From positions 34,410,001 to 34,474,000 of the forward strand of contig JBITNC010000001.1 in the NCBI GenBank assembly GCA_050084985.1: a DNA stretch of 64,000 nucleotides, given 5' to 3'. The notes below the pieces were generated by a model that made no database searches, was not told where the DNA came from, and saw only the letters and a program-made list of their open reading frames with translations. A program made the position numbers and the translations under genes. Below, in pieces: positions 23,540-34,765 of this stretch. The stretch is from Nageia nagi. Taxonomy: Eukaryota; Pinophyta. The stretch's first letter is position 1. Each line of letters starts with the position of its first letter.

Positions 23540-24015
23540 TGAGAAAATTAACCTTTTTCTAAATTAACTTCTAATCTCCCAAGATCTCAAGAAGACACTT
23601 TCAACATCAGCACGATAACATAATAACTAAAGCCAATTACACAAATAACATAAGATATAAAATGGTTCCTCCCTCTTTGGGAGTATGTCCACTAACTAAG
23701 ATCTTCTTATTTTCAAGGATCTCTCTTACAAAATCTCTTCTCTTTCACACACTCTAAACCTATAGCAAAGCTTGCATTACAATTGAGTAACTAGAGAAGG
23801 GGAGGGTTCTTCTTTTTTTATAAGAAGAAACTCACTCTATAATTAATCTATTTTCTATTTTTATTTTTTTACCTATTTTTAAACTCATACCTATTTTTAA
23901 TCTTTCTACTATTTTTATTCCCTTAATACTTTAAGGTATCTAATGATACTTTAAGTATTAAGTGAATTTACATTAAAGAAAAATATTACACAATATTACA
24001 TTACAAATTTTAATA
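23540..24015 (-). repeat. E2 5' LTR (476 bp)
   Basis: Homologous to 15034-15467 over its length, plus an internal duplication of about 40 bp near 23860-23905. Its TG start has mutated to TA, but the boundary is fixed by the GAGAG duplication at 24016-24020. Confidence 0.9.
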
Positions 24016-24020
24016 GAGAG

Positions 24021-24509
24021 TGAGAATTTGACTTTTGAGAGGTAAACTCTACCAATTTTATTTCTAATAATGATTGTGATGGTAGACAATGGTGTAGGCT
24101 TGAGTGATAATGATGGAGGGAGTGTACGATAGGTTTGTTGAGTTCTACACCAAATTTATGTTTTTAATGATAAAACAAAGTTAATATGCATGTGTTAAAG
24201 AATGACATTATAGATATTTACACATAGATATAATTAGTAAATGATAAAAGGATAAAAAAGTTAATTAATATTAATTAATATTTTTCTTTTGTTACATTTT
24301 GGTATGATGGGATCCACAAACCCATCATGCAAGTGATTAGATGGTACCCTTTGATTTAGATTATGAATTAGGGGTCATCACATTGATTATCCCATTGATT
24401 ATGATTGTTAATTGATAATCCACCTATTGATCCTAATTGTTGATAAGCAAATGGTAATCAATCTTGAATATGAATTAATAATCAAGGTCAATGCTAGCAT
24501 TGAAGAGAG
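24021..24509. other. Unassigned AT-rich DNA between E2 and the G LTR
   Basis: No coding sequence seen. It is the right pre-insertion flank of E2 and may contain the start of the 5' LTR of G, whose left edge I could not place. Confidence 0.5.
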
Positions 24510-24938
24510 AATGTGAGGGAGGTTGAAATGATTTGATTCATTTCCTAGGATTTTAAAAAATTATTTGTATTCTAAGATGCATCATTTTACCTAAAAACCA
24601 TTCCTATCCATCTCTAGTTGGGTTTGGTGAGTTTGGTTGATGTTGTAATCAATTTTATGGCTCTTTCTAGTTGTGAACCTATGAGAAGAAGCTATTAGAG
24701 AATGTAAAGAGGTTGAAAAAGATATTATTTATTCAATAGTAGAAAATACAATTTATGGAGGCATTATAGATCATTATAAAATTATTGTACATGTATTTCT
24801 CTTGTGACTTAGGACATTAATCAAACATAAAACAAGCTAAACTAATCCACATTGTGTGAATTAGAGTAAATCTTTGAGTCTTTATATTGTAGATATGATT
24901 TGCATATTGTTTACTATTGTAGTCTTTATCTAATATAT
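24510..24938 (+). repeat. 5' LTR of gypsy element G, first part (split by element C)
   Basis: Collinear with 55890-56320 (shared words ACCATTCCTA, GGAGGCATTATAGATC and GATTTGCATATT). The homology continues at 44341 after the inserted element C, so C landed inside this LTR. The 3' LTR of G preserves the uninterrupted site. The left boundary is approximate. Confidence 0.75.
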
Positions 24939-25504
24939 TGTTAGAATTATAATGTTATTTAGCACATTGTGTAATTAATATGCTTAGCATATTAATATTA
25001 GGTGATAATGAGGTTCATGCATGGTGGGTGGAATAGTATTCTCCACCTTAAAAATAATATTGTTAGGTGGAATAGTGTTTCCACTAACAATTAAATGTAA
25101 TTCTATATTGTAACTTAGGGTTAACTAACCTATTATGGTTAGGCTAGTTAATCACCTAAGGTTAGTTTTGAGTCCTATAAAAGGAGCTCATTTTGTAAAG
25201 ATTTGAAAGAAGAATATGAAGATGGAAAGTGGTTAGTATAGATCTTAGTTAGTAAGGTCTTAAGCATGCAAGCTATGCTTCATGCTAAGAAGAGTCATGG
25301 TTGAGATCCATATGAGTGTACATTGTTTGAGAGTATAGTGAAAAGGAGACCTAAAGTGGAGTACTCCATGTGATGAACCATTATACATCTTGTGTTACTA
25401 TGTGAGAATGCTTTTTGTGTTCTTAGTTTTTTAGAATGGTTGATTGCTAGTTTGATGGAGGTCATACAAGAGTTCTTGGGTTATAGAATCCTTCAATTCC
25501 ATCA
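24939..25504 (+). repeat. C 5' LTR (566 bp)
   Basis: It begins TGTTAGAATTATAATG and ends ATTCCATCA, with TATAAAAG at 25176-25183. It matches 43752-44340, which has about 20 extra bases (AATCACATAAATTTGGTT region) near its start. The TGTTAGAATT start resembles the E2 LTR, but the rest differs. Confidence 0.93.
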
Positions 25505-25506
25505 AA

Positions 25507-25518
25507 TGGTATTAGATC
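25507..25518 (+). other. Primer-binding site of C
   Basis: TGGTATTAGATC, two transitions from the iMet complement TGGTATCAGAGC, 2 bp after the LTR. Confidence 0.8.
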
Positions 25519-28306
25519 ATCCTTGTGAGATCTCCTTCAAATTTCAATTTGAAAATTTGAGGTAACTCACCTCAAATTAAGGTATATCTATACTCTTATT
25601 TTATTTCATGTTTTATTTGAAACTTAAATGGTTAGTCCATTTCAATTTCTTATTTTGAAGTTGAATCTTGATGTTTATAATTACATGCTTCATTTGAGAA
25701 TAATGGGCTCAAATTTAAGGTAAAATTATTACCTTAATGACATGTTAGTAGTATTTTTTATTTTTTTAAATCTAACATATGTTATAAAGTTAGATTACAA
25801 ATCTTATGATTTTGAGACTAACATGTTTCAGTTCATGTTATGGATATTTTTTTTGCCTATTTTACAATTTTTTAAAATAATATAATTTTTTTTGTGTGAA
25901 ATATTTGGTATAAAACAAATCACAAATACAAGTTGTAAAGTTTGTAATTTTTTTTGTCTACAATATATTTGCCAAATCATTTACTTGGGCCATTAAATAC
26001 AATAAAAATGCTCAAATATTTCAAGGTGCTCAAGTTGTTTATTAGAAAGCAATCTATTTTATTTTAGAAATCCTTATTTACAATTCAAAAATAAAAAGGG
26101 GAGGGCAAATATTCTTTATTTTAACTACTATACAAAGTTTTAAAAAGTGTATTCTCAATAAAAAAGGGAAATTTTTTGAGTAGGCCACCAACACTTTAAG
26201 CAATATAAAAACCATTTGATCGTAACCCTCATGATCTGTGCACCACCATTTCATAGCTCTCATAGCCTATGCACCACCATTTCATAGCTCTCATGACTTA
26301 TGCACCACCATTTCGTAGCTCTCACAACTTATGCACCACCATTCCACCACTCTCGCGACCTATGCACCACCATTCCATTGCTCTCATGGCACCCCCTCTT
26401 TCCTTGACCCTTTGCCTGACCTCACTTTCTTCTACGTGAGCTCTTGACCACTCTCATGGTGATTTTTGCCTCCTTTTGACTCTACTTTTGCTCCCCAACT
26501 GACTCCTGCATTGGTGCTCCCCATACACCCCTTTGATGGTGCTTCCTTCCAGCACTGTCAATCCATTCATGGACAAGATAGCCATCTTGCACATGACCAT
26601 CAAATGTTATTATCTTTATATTCTACATAGCTATTTGGTTGGCATTAGTAGAAGTCACGTTGACCTCCACCACCACCATCATGCCATAAGCCACCATTGC
26701 ATACTGAATTGCCTTGCGATACTCTACTCTCCTTCAACACCTACCTTCTCGAATTCAAACCTAGGGCCTCTACAACATGAAACCCCTTAGAATGATTCAA
26801 AATTCACTCTTTAGAGCATGCATCACTCTTAAATCATGAAGAATTTAGCAAAACCCTTGCATTCTAGGAGGGAAAGACCAAAGGGGGAACTCATTCAAGA
26901 TCACTAGCCCTTCCCTCTTTTCCTCTTCTACTGTGAGCTTGCACTTATTTCTCTACCATGGAAGACTAGTGCAATGTAAAAGTGGCACTCGATAGGCTTG
27001 GTCGTAAGCTACCCATTGGGCTTTCCCTTGACAACACTTAATTTAATATCGTGTGGCTCATTAAGTCATGTACCAACTCCTCCACTGGTGTTGCTCTCCC
27101 TCTCACACCATCCACAGTAGCCAAGTCAATCCCACTCTGTTCAAATGCCATTCCTTTGTTAAACATACCACATCTATTCAAAAACCTACTCCACATTCAA
27201 TCCAAGGTAGGTAAAATGTTGAATCTTGTCCTACACTCTTACAGTCATGCAGGAGATAAGCTTTTGAAGATACATACCACATCGTATTCTAAAACTTGAA
27301 ATAAAATTTAAATTGTCATCAAGGATGAAATGTCAAAATATATGAGTTGTATGCATTGGTTTGTCATTGTAAAAACTAGGGGGATTACTATCACATTATT
27401 TTTAATCAAACTTTAGACACACGTTAACTAAATTGATGTATGATGATGAGATCAATTTTTTTTAATTATTCTTTGTTATGATTTGAAGTTTGAAATGTTA
27501 AGAGTTGGAAAGAGGGTTTAAATATCAATGTAACAGATAAAAATGGAGTTATAATCAATATTTAATTTATAAAGTGAGTTGTTTTAAAAAGAATGATTTT
27601 TATAAAGAAATTGGCATAGATACCTTATGTGAAGGTAATGGTTATCATAAAAATATAGAAGCGATACTTTCATTACAAGGTAACTATCTTTCCAACTCAA
27701 ACAAAAACATTTCAAGATTAAAATTGTATCACTTCAAAGATATTTGGCCGTTGTGTTATTGATTGAATCCATATAATTGATGAGCCAGTGAATTTCATAT
27801 CTTTATTGCCTTAAACTATTACAAGCTATTATTTGGCATGCTCACGTTAATATTTCATATATGAGCCTATTTTTTTTTCATATTCTTAATGCACTCAATC
27901 TTGTATTAACATCTTATTTTTTAAGTAAAAAGGGAGAAAAGCTTATAAGTTTTACTTAATTTTTAGATCCTCTTATTTGCATGTCTTTTATTTTGTGATC
28001 AATTCTTTATGTCAAAGTATGGAATGCCTACTACTTTGAATTTTTTAGATCACTTAATTTTGTTTTTAAAAGATATGCTTAGCACTTAATTTGTTTTTAA
28101 GCTAATAATACATACTTAGAACTTAATTTTAATTTGAAGTAATGCATGATTATTACTTAAGTTATGATACCTTTTTATGTAAGTTATGAGTATAATGCAT
28201 TTGTTTTAATGCTTAAATCTTAATTTTAAGGACTTAAGCTTTTAAATTAATGCTTAGCACTTAGTTTTTAAGATGCATTAATGCATGTTGAGTATTTATC
28301 CTAATG
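25519..28306 (+). other. C leader region
   Basis: Non-coding. It includes a tandem repeat of a unit of about 34 bp containing CTATGCACCACCATTTC (26221-26390, five to six units), then a pyrimidine-rich tract (26390-27000) like those at 830-1730 and 63060-63500. The stretch 27930-28300 aligns with P's leader (39330-39000, -) and E1's (2140-2450), with the same AATGCATG words. Element D interrupts it at 28312. ORFs at 26533-26790, 27051-27299 and 27574-27762 have no family resemblance. Confidence 0.65.
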
Positions 28307-28311
28307 CAAAG
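28307..28311. repeat. Target-site duplication of D (CAAAG)
   Basis: CAAAG is repeated exactly at 35618-35622. Joining the flanks restores a continuous C leader. Confidence 0.92.
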
Positions 28312-29163
28312 TGTTAACACATAAAAATGAATTTATGTTTTTAAATCAATAAATTAATGAAATATGCTTGGCCTAAATATATGTCTTGATTGTATTAAAG
28401 TGATAATATCAATGTTTGTCTTGAATATGAATTTTATAATAATTATCTTGAATATTGCATGGATTATCTTGAATATTGCATGAATTATCTTATTATTAGT
28501 GTGTTTATCTTGAATATTATGAATTATCCTTATTTATGTAGATGCATGCCGACCCATGGGTTGTACTATCTATTATCTATATAAATAAGGGATCTAATAG
28601 TAAGTCCACATAACAAGGATACACATGATCCCATGTATGGTCTTGTAAGTGGCTACCCCTTAAGGTATCTCTTGGTACCACCTACAAGGCTGTGGTTTGT
28701 GTGCTTCCTTTCGTGAGCTATCCTGACATGCACGATCTATTCTGATATCACACTGCTATCTGAGACATCCATATTGAAGTTTTGGACTCAATCAAGAGGT
28801 CAAAACCATCAAACGAAGGCCGTCGATGCTCCTTTGTGAACGGAAGAACACCGCCAGTGCTCTTATATCATTGAAATGGATCGCCTGCGGTCCTCTTTTT
28901 GCATCCTTGCAGGTCACGACGTTGTTGGAAAGGCAGCTTATCATCAGTACATCGCCAATATCTACATCTTTCGTTGTCAGACACATTTCATGAGGTAAGT
29001 ACACAAATTACAATCTTGGTTGGTACAATTACACTTCTGAATTGGTTATTTTGTTTATTGTTATCTAAAATAAATTGCTATCCGTAGCTTAAATACAGAT
29101 AATATTGAGTTTGTAGATATTTGCTTATTTACTTATTTGCATGCTCAATTTTATTTGTAAACA
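28312..29163 (+). repeat. D 5' LTR (852 bp)
   Basis: It has TATATAAATAAG near 28578-28589. The U5-side half is less AT-rich and contains an imperfect palindrome, GGATCGCCTGCGGTCC (28878-28893), of a type scattered through D. ORFs at 28792-29087 read within it and are not genes. Confidence 0.95.
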
Positions 29164-29165
29164 TT

Positions 29166-29181
29166 TGGTGAACCCGACGTG
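29166..29181 (+). other. Putative primer-binding site of D (not iMet type)
   Basis: TGGTGAACCCGACGTG starts 2 bp after the LTR. It begins TGG as required for a tRNA CCA end but does not match the iMet site of the copia elements. I could not assign the tRNA. Confidence 0.55.
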
Positions 29182-29254
29182 AACTACACATCATTGTACT
29201 AAAACCCTAAGGGTCTTAGTTAGAACTAATATCTATTTTGTGAGTGTTTTAGTT

Positions 29255-30472
29255 ATGGAACGGCTTAAGTTATTCTTGCGTAGTCTTTCAAAAAGAGATT
29301 TGGATGAATTATTGGTAGAAATCAGACATGATGATCTAGAGAGATCCGAAGGAATGCAAAATAGCACTAAGGGTGACAATAGTAGTTTTCAGGCTACTAT
29401 GGAAGGTATGCAAAGGTAGATAGATAGATTGGCAAGGAGATCAGCTCCGCCTAATGATTCTTTCGAATTTGGTAGTCCCTTATGTGATGAGATTCATAGG
29501 CACATGCCACCATTTGACTACAAAGAGCCAAAATTCAGTAAGTTCAATGGTGAAGGAGATCCGAGAAGACATATACAAGGATTCAAGGATGAGTGTGAAC
29601 TCAAAATTGGTACAGACCAAAGATTGCAAGCTAAATTCTTTCCCCAAAGCTTGGAGGAAGAGGCTCGAGAATGGTTTTATGCCTTACCTGAAGGGTCCAT
29701 CACATCATTTGAGGAATTCAATAATTTGTTTCTAGAGCAATATAAGCATAACATCAAGAAGGAGGTTATGCTATCAGATTTATGTGCTATCAAGCAAGAC
29801 AGTGATGAGCAATTAGACAAATTTGTTGTAAGGTTTAAGAAGACATGGTAGTAAGTGAAGACCAGATTAACGAAAAAAGAGGTAAATAACATTTTTAAAG
29901 AAGTTGTTATATTGCCCTTACAATCATATGTTATCGATTATACACATCTTACATTTTTGGATATGATGTATAAACTCTTAGAGAAAGAAAAAGTCCTTAT
30001 GAAGCTAGGGCTTGTGAAGTATGGCAGTAGTGATAAGACAAAAGCAAAAGATAAGAGATCGCAATCACCAAAGAAGGAAAAAATTATCCATGTAGCTGAG
30101 AAGACAAGTGAGACGAAGGAGAAGAAATTTGTGAGATTTTGCATACCTCCAAGACATATCCTAAAAGACCTTGTGGCAAAAGGGTTATTACAACCCTTAC
30201 CTAAGCATGAAGAAGATCCTACAGCAGAAAAACCCGCTTGGTATAAGGAAGATAGGTATTGTGAATATCATCAGACTAAGGGCCATGCTACTGATGGGTG
30301 TGGAAACCTTAGGGATAGAATACAGAAGCTCATAGAAGATGGATTCTATGTGTGTCCAGTAAAGGTCAAAGATACAGGAGAAGAACAACATGTCAATATG
30401 ATTTTTCTTGAAGATGCTTGCAAGGCTAGCACCGGTGGGAGCTCCAGGCCATCCGGAGGTATCATTTGGTAG
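29255..30472 (+). pseudogene. D gag (Ty3/gypsy Retrotrans_gag type), 3 internal stops
   Basis: This encoded the capsid/nucleocapsid protein that packages D RNA. From ATG 29255 (MERLKLFLRSLSKRDLDELL) one frame runs for 405 codons to 30472, broken only by TAG at 29417 and adjacent TAG-TAA at 29849-29854. The capsid core lies at 29530-29850 (FSKFNGEGDPRRHIQGF, EEEAREWFYALPEGSITSFE, LFLEQYK). A CX2HX4HX4C finger near 30255-30300 (CEYHQTKGHATDGC) is typical of plant gypsy gag. All three stops would be Gln codons after one C-to-T reversal. No protease or pol follows: after the last codons comes a GA repeat (30491-30510) and then the 3' end of the antisense gene. Confidence 0.9.
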
Positions 30473-30866
30473 ATCAATATGTATATAAAAAAGAGAGAGA
30501 GAGAGAGAAAGAAGCTAGCAGTCAGTTCAGGTCACTAATGGACATCATGGTCAAGAGATTAGGGGGGCTTCATGATGTCATAATAGGAGCACCGATGTTG
30601 TATTTCATGTTAATAGGACCACCGATGGTCCTCTTTTAGCAGAAAAATAGGAGAAAGTAAAAGGTACCAACTATTCCCGTAGCATGAGAAGTTAGAATTT
30701 TAGGTTTTGTCATTGGCGTTCATTTTCAAGGATCATGGAACATCAAATTCATTCATCACAAGTACATGTACAAGAGCAAATCAGGTACCAAAATTTCTAT
30801 TTTATATATATCATAATCAAAATGTTTTTGTTTACAATACAAATGGATGAGATTACATAGAATGAT
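30473..30866. other. Spacer between convergent gag and PMD gene
   Basis: About 390 bp with no coding sequence. It holds a GA microsatellite (30491-30510) and one GGACCACCGATGGTCC palindrome (30616-30631) with a partial copy about 30 bp upstream. Confidence 0.6.
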
Positions 30867-33101
30867 CTAGAATCTCCTACTAGACCCCCTCCCCCCTACA
30901 CTAGAGCTAGTAGCCCTGCTAGATGTGCCACCCTCGCACAAAGCCTTATACTTCTCGGTGCGTGCCTTCTCCTCATTGATCTGTCTCTTAGCCTAGCGAA
31001 ACTGCTCATAGAGGGCCTTGATTTCCTTATTGGCCACCTATAGGTCCTGATAAATATCGGTATAATCCCCTCCTCTGAATCGTAGATGATCCTGTAGCTC
31101 TCTAATCTCCTCATCCTTTTGATCAATTGGACCACGTAGCTTAGCCATCTCGACCTTAGGATCTATGACATAGCATAAACATATCATGTTAATCCTTAGC
31201 AGATCATAAAAAGTAGAAAATCAAGGCAAAACAAAAGAGAAAATAGGTTACCATCATCATCCTCATCGTAGTCTTCCTCCTCCCAATCTATATCTGTCTC
31301 ATACTCAGGTTCATACTCATCCTGGTCTGGATCGGTCTCCTCATTGTTGTCATGACCTGCATCTATAGACGTGTTGTAAGCATATATAGAGCTACTCTCT
31401 TCTCCCCACCCTCTCGTTGTGAAGGGAGTATCCCATCCAGTCTCTATGTCTCCTGTGTCTTCATCCTCCCATGCATCGTCACCTGTGTCAGCATCATGGA
31501 TACTTATGTGGTGAGGATGGTGTGTCCTCCACCAGTCTAGATAGTCCTCCGTGTGATCAGATCCATCTATGTCATCATTGACCCCATAGTTGGAGTCCTC
31601 ACTAGGGGACTCCCAATCTGAATCCCAGTCAGGTACTGGCTCATAGTCCTCTGAGAGGTGCTTGCTACGGTAGTAGCACACCACTATCCTGTAGTCATCC
31701 GGTATACCCTGTTAGAGGCCGAATTGATGGAGTACCTGCTCTAGCCTATACAACTCCACTAGTGCCCTACATGCTTGTAGGTATGTAGGGTGGCTCACCC
31801 ATGCCATCTCCTGTATGTCCTCCTTCCACTCTGGTACACCTCCCTGATAGGGATGCTAATATATCTGCTCCTGTTGCAGTAGGTCAAACCGTACCCACCA
31901 TCCCTCTAGGTCCATGCTAGGAAAATTTGGTCCCTCTATCATCGCCCACCGTTGCCAGGTGGGTACATCATCTGGCTGATCTAGGGGCAACATCATCGGT
32001 CTAGAGATGATGATGTGATCATATGCCCACACCTGCAGTATCATAGAATGAGCCACCTATCTCCCCTTCTCTCCACCTCTACAAAGTTGTGGAGGTCATG
32101 ATAGAGCTGTGCCAGTATCGCGGGGCACCATGCATACCGCTGCCTGTGCATCACCATGTCTTGTATAATAGGAACCATACCCACAGGAAAGGTCTCACTA
32201 CTCTTGTCTGGGTAGACAATAGCATCTAAAAGGTAGGTAATGAGGAGTCTCATCCGTAGGTCACCCCATGCTGGAGGATACTCTGACACATGTCTCACTA
32301 GGAACACACCCCTCTTCTTGTGATTTACTTCATCTGACCCCGTCAGCCATGTAGGCCATACCTCTACCTATTTCAGGCTTGGAACAGGAACCATGTTCAC
32401 TAGCCGCCCCCTGATAGGAAGTCTAGTGATCCTGTAGATATCCTCTAGTGTCACTGTAATATCACTAGTTGGAAGGTGAAAAGTGTTGGAGTTTGGATCC
32501 CACCTCTCCATCAAAGCTATCAGCATGTTGCGATCATGAAACACATAATCAACAAACACAAGGTAGCTAAAGGAAATGTCCTCCAGAATGCTCCAGGCTT
32601 CATCAGTTTATGGCCACTATTGGGCAATGGTGAAGGCGACACTCTTGCCAAATGGTCGCATAAGGTATGCACAGTTCTGCAAGAAAAGAGTGACAAAAGG
32701 CAAGTTAGTATCAAGATATGAAACACAGATAGCAAAAATAGTACTAGTAAAGAGGACCGCCCACGGTCCAAACTAGGGCAGAAAGGACCGCCAACGGTCC
32801 TATTTCTGTGCACAAAGGTCGACAAAATTCAGAGAATAGGTTCGTACGGATGAGCATAGTACAGCCATGATACCAAAAATTCAAAAAAATAAAAGGAAGA
32901 GGTAAAAATGAAGGGCTAGGGTATTCAACAGGAAAACCCTAGGGGTAATTTGGAAAATCAGTATATAGGCAGCTAAAATTTGAAGACAAGCAAAAGCATA
33001 GCAAGGAAAAGGTAGGAGATGCAATGTACCTGATGACTAGCAGGAGAATCAGCCACCAAGGTAGCTTTGTGTCCATCTCGGCATGTGATCGGTAGGGCCA
33101 T
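30867..33101 (-). pseudogene. Plant mobile domain (PMD) protein gene, three exons, antisense inside element D
   Basis: My model: exon 1 33101-33030 (24 codons, ATG, MALPITCRDGHKATL), donor CAG|GTAC; exon 2 32676-31252 after acceptor TTTCTTGCAG; intron 31251-31163 (GT-AG, 89 bp); exon 3 31162-30867. Phases agree at both junctions. Exon 2 carries the PMD fold: VFHDRNMLIALMERWDP, FHLPTSDITVTLEDI, YAWCPAILAQLYHDLHN, LQVWAYDHI, HQFGL-QGIPDDYR. It ends in a very acidic tail (31540-31255). Exon 3 is a heptad-like coiled coil (QKDEEIRELQDHLRF) ending Ser/Gly-rich. Five in-frame TAG/TAA codons and one frameshift near 32050 break exon 2; two TAGs break exon 3. The host PMD proteins MAIN/MAIL act in silencing and meristem maintenance; this copy's role is unknown. 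The intron coordinates are inferred. Confidence 0.82.
32754..32800. repeat. Two GGACCGCC(C/A)ACGGTCC palindromes in PMD intron 1
   Basis: Copies at 32754-32769 and 32785-32800 are spaced 31 bp apart. Related copies lie at 28878, 30616, 33397, 33450 and 35332. Each is an imperfect inverted repeat with GGACC/GGTCC arms. Confidence 0.75.
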
Positions 33102-33245
33102 AGTGTGCAGCACAACAATACAAGAAGAATCACCTAGTGATAGTGACAAAATCACCACCTAAACCTCTCTGAATCAGTCTCTCAAGCTCTAGGATACTCT
33201 CAGCTATGAAAATGATAGGGTGATCAAATGAGGAAGGGTGGGGCC

Positions 33246-33254
33246 CCTTTTATA
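33246..33254 (-). promoter_or_regulatory. TATA box of the antisense PMD gene
   Basis: TATAAAAGG on the - strand lies about 145 bp upstream of the modelled ATG at 33101, a suitable distance for a plant core promoter with a short 5' UTR. It is the only good TATA box close upstream. Confidence 0.55.
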
Positions 33255-33578
33255 GAAAAGTTAGGGCACATACTTCAAGACAAATTTTGATTTGAGCATT
33301 TGGTATACGTGGACAAGCAATTAGGTATCAATTTGGAATCTAGGGGTGATTCGTAGGGACCTGATCTTCATGATTTTTGATGAATCCTCAAGAAAAGGAC
33401 CACCCACGGCCTTAGGTGAAGATCATTGACGTTCTAAGTCTGCAAGAAAGGACCACCCGCATTCCTTTATCTAGAAAATTAGCTTATCTAAGTATCATGG
33501 GTGCATCATAGGTGTTTGATCAATGTTATATCTAGGAGAATATTGCTTTGAGTTTCATGTTTGCAAACCTGAAATTAT

Positions 33579-33783
33579 CAGCCTATCATGTCTATGGGTG
33601 GAGTCCCAGCTCCCATTATCAGCTTATCATGCCTATGAGTGGAGTTCCAGCTCCTATAATCAGCTTATCATGCCTATGAGTGGAGTTCCAGCTCCTGTAA
33701 TCAGCTTATCATGCCTATGAGTGGAGTTCCAACTCCCATTGTCAGCTTATCATGCTTATGAGTGGAGTTCTAGCTCCCATTAT
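33579..33783 (+). repeat. 41-bp minisatellite, 5 units, in D
   Basis: Units start at about 33579, 33620, 33661, 33702 and 33743 with a strict 41-bp period; the core is CAGCTTATCATGCCTATGAG. The repeat creates long chance ORFs (33523-34062) that should not be read as genes. Confidence 0.92.
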
Positions 33784-34262
33784 CAGCTTATCACTTATTT
33801 TGCAGAGTTCAGTTCTTATGCAACTGTAGTACACCTCTTGGTACGAAGGCTCAGTTGTGTGGAACTTAGCTCTCACATATTAGCTTATCATTGTTTTGCA
33901 GAGTTCGGTTCTTATGCAACTGTAGTACACCTCTTGGTGCAAAGGCTTAGTTGTGTGGAACTTAGCTCTCCCCCATCAGCTTATCACTTGTTTTATAGAG
34001 TTCGGTTCTTATGCAACTACAGTACACCTCTTGGTGCGAAGGCTCAGTTGTGCAGAACTTAGCTCTCACATATCAGCTTATCATTGTTTTGCAGAGTTCG
34101 ATTCTCATGCAAATGCAGTACACCTCTTGGTGTGAAGGCTCAGTTGTGTGGAACTTAGCTCTCCCCCATCAGTTTATCATTGTTTTGTAGAGTTTGGTTC
34201 TTATGCAACTGCAGTACACCTCTTGGTGTGAAGGCTCAGTTGTGTGGAACTTAGCTCTCCCC
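33784..34262 (+). repeat. 96-97-bp minisatellite, 5 units, in D
   Basis: Units start near 33784, 33880, 33977, 34074 and 34170. Each begins CAGCTTATCA like the 41-bp unit and continues GCAGAGTTCGGTTCTTATGC and CCTCTTGGTG. The shared 10-bp head suggests that one array was seeded from the other. Minisatellites before the 3' LTR are common in Tat-lineage gypsy elements. Confidence 0.92.
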
Positions 34263-34480
34263 TGTGTGTGGTTATGGTTATCATGTCTTATCTTGTGAGT
34301 TGGTCATGTGTGTTGTCATGTGTCGTCATGTCTTGTCTTATGATGTGGTCATGTATGGTGTCATGTGTTGTCATGTCTTATCTTGAGATGTGGTCTTGTC
34401 AAGTTGTCATCCGGTCGACATGTGTGGTCAAGTCGTCTGTCCGATCATTGTCATGTGTGTTGTCAGGTTTGTTGTCATGG
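34262..34480 (+). repeat. Degenerate GTCATGT-rich simple repeat in D
   Basis: Irregular repeats of GTCATGTSTTGTCATGTC-like words; ORFs here (34244-34638) are by-products. Confidence 0.7.
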
Positions 34481-34753
34481 GTCATCAGCATTGCGGCAAG
34501 ATTATCAGATTATTAGATATATCAGGCTATCACCTTCTACAACAAAATGCAAGGGGCAAGCATGCCCAAGGTAATATCAAAAGGGAGTTTTCTCAACCTA
34601 TATCTAGTACTAATAAGCTTTATCATGATGTTGTTTAAGTTTAGAATGGTTAGTGTTTATCATTGCTTATCAAAATTGTTTGCTATGATGTTGTGTTTTT
34701 ACTTTGAATGCAAAATCTCAATTCACCTCATGTTTCTTTCGATTTCACATCCA

Positions 34754-34765
34754 AAGTGGGGCATC
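34754..34765 (+). other. Polypurine-like tract of D
   Basis: AAGTGGGGCATC directly precedes the TGTTAAC start of the 3' LTR, the form usual in plant gypsy elements (purine run, then CATC-like spacer). Confidence 0.65.

Larger units (their letters stand above)
15034..24015 (-). mobile_element. Ty1/copia LTR retrotransposon E2
   Basis: A complete but dead element on the - strand, about 9.0 kb: 5' LTR 23540-24015, iMet primer site, 2.3-kb leader, gag from 21256, protease, integrase, RT, RNase H, 3' untranslated region, polypurine tract and 3' LTR 15034-15467, flanked by GAGAG. It is the best preserved pol in the window but is broken by stops, lost catalytic residues and a solo LTR inside RT. 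Its leader and 3' region are related to those of E1, but its LTR differs; the LTR at 60171-60614 belongs to the same family. Confidence 0.95.

Noticed and set aside
24016-24509. Start of the 5' LTR of G
   Set aside because: I could not align this stretch with 55534-55890 by eye, so I left the left boundary of G open rather than place it.
26533-27299. ORFs in the pyrimidine-rich part of the C leader
   Set aside because: Composition-driven. Similar tracts in other leaders do not conserve the frame or peptide.
28792-29087. Short ORFs on both strands, repeated at 35210-35556
   Set aside because: They lie inside the two LTRs of D and are duplicated only because the LTRs are.
30896-31135. 79-codon ORF on - at the end of the PMD gene
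   Set aside because: It is the wrong frame of exon 3. The frame joined by the 89-bp intron gives a coiled coil and matches the upstream phase.
31352-31540. 62-codon ORF on + opposite the PMD acidic tail
   Set aside because: Shadow of the antisense exon 2, with no family features of its own.
33523-34135. Overlapping ORFs with repeating peptide units
   Set aside because: They are translations of the 41-bp and 96-bp minisatellites; reading frame and start are accidental.
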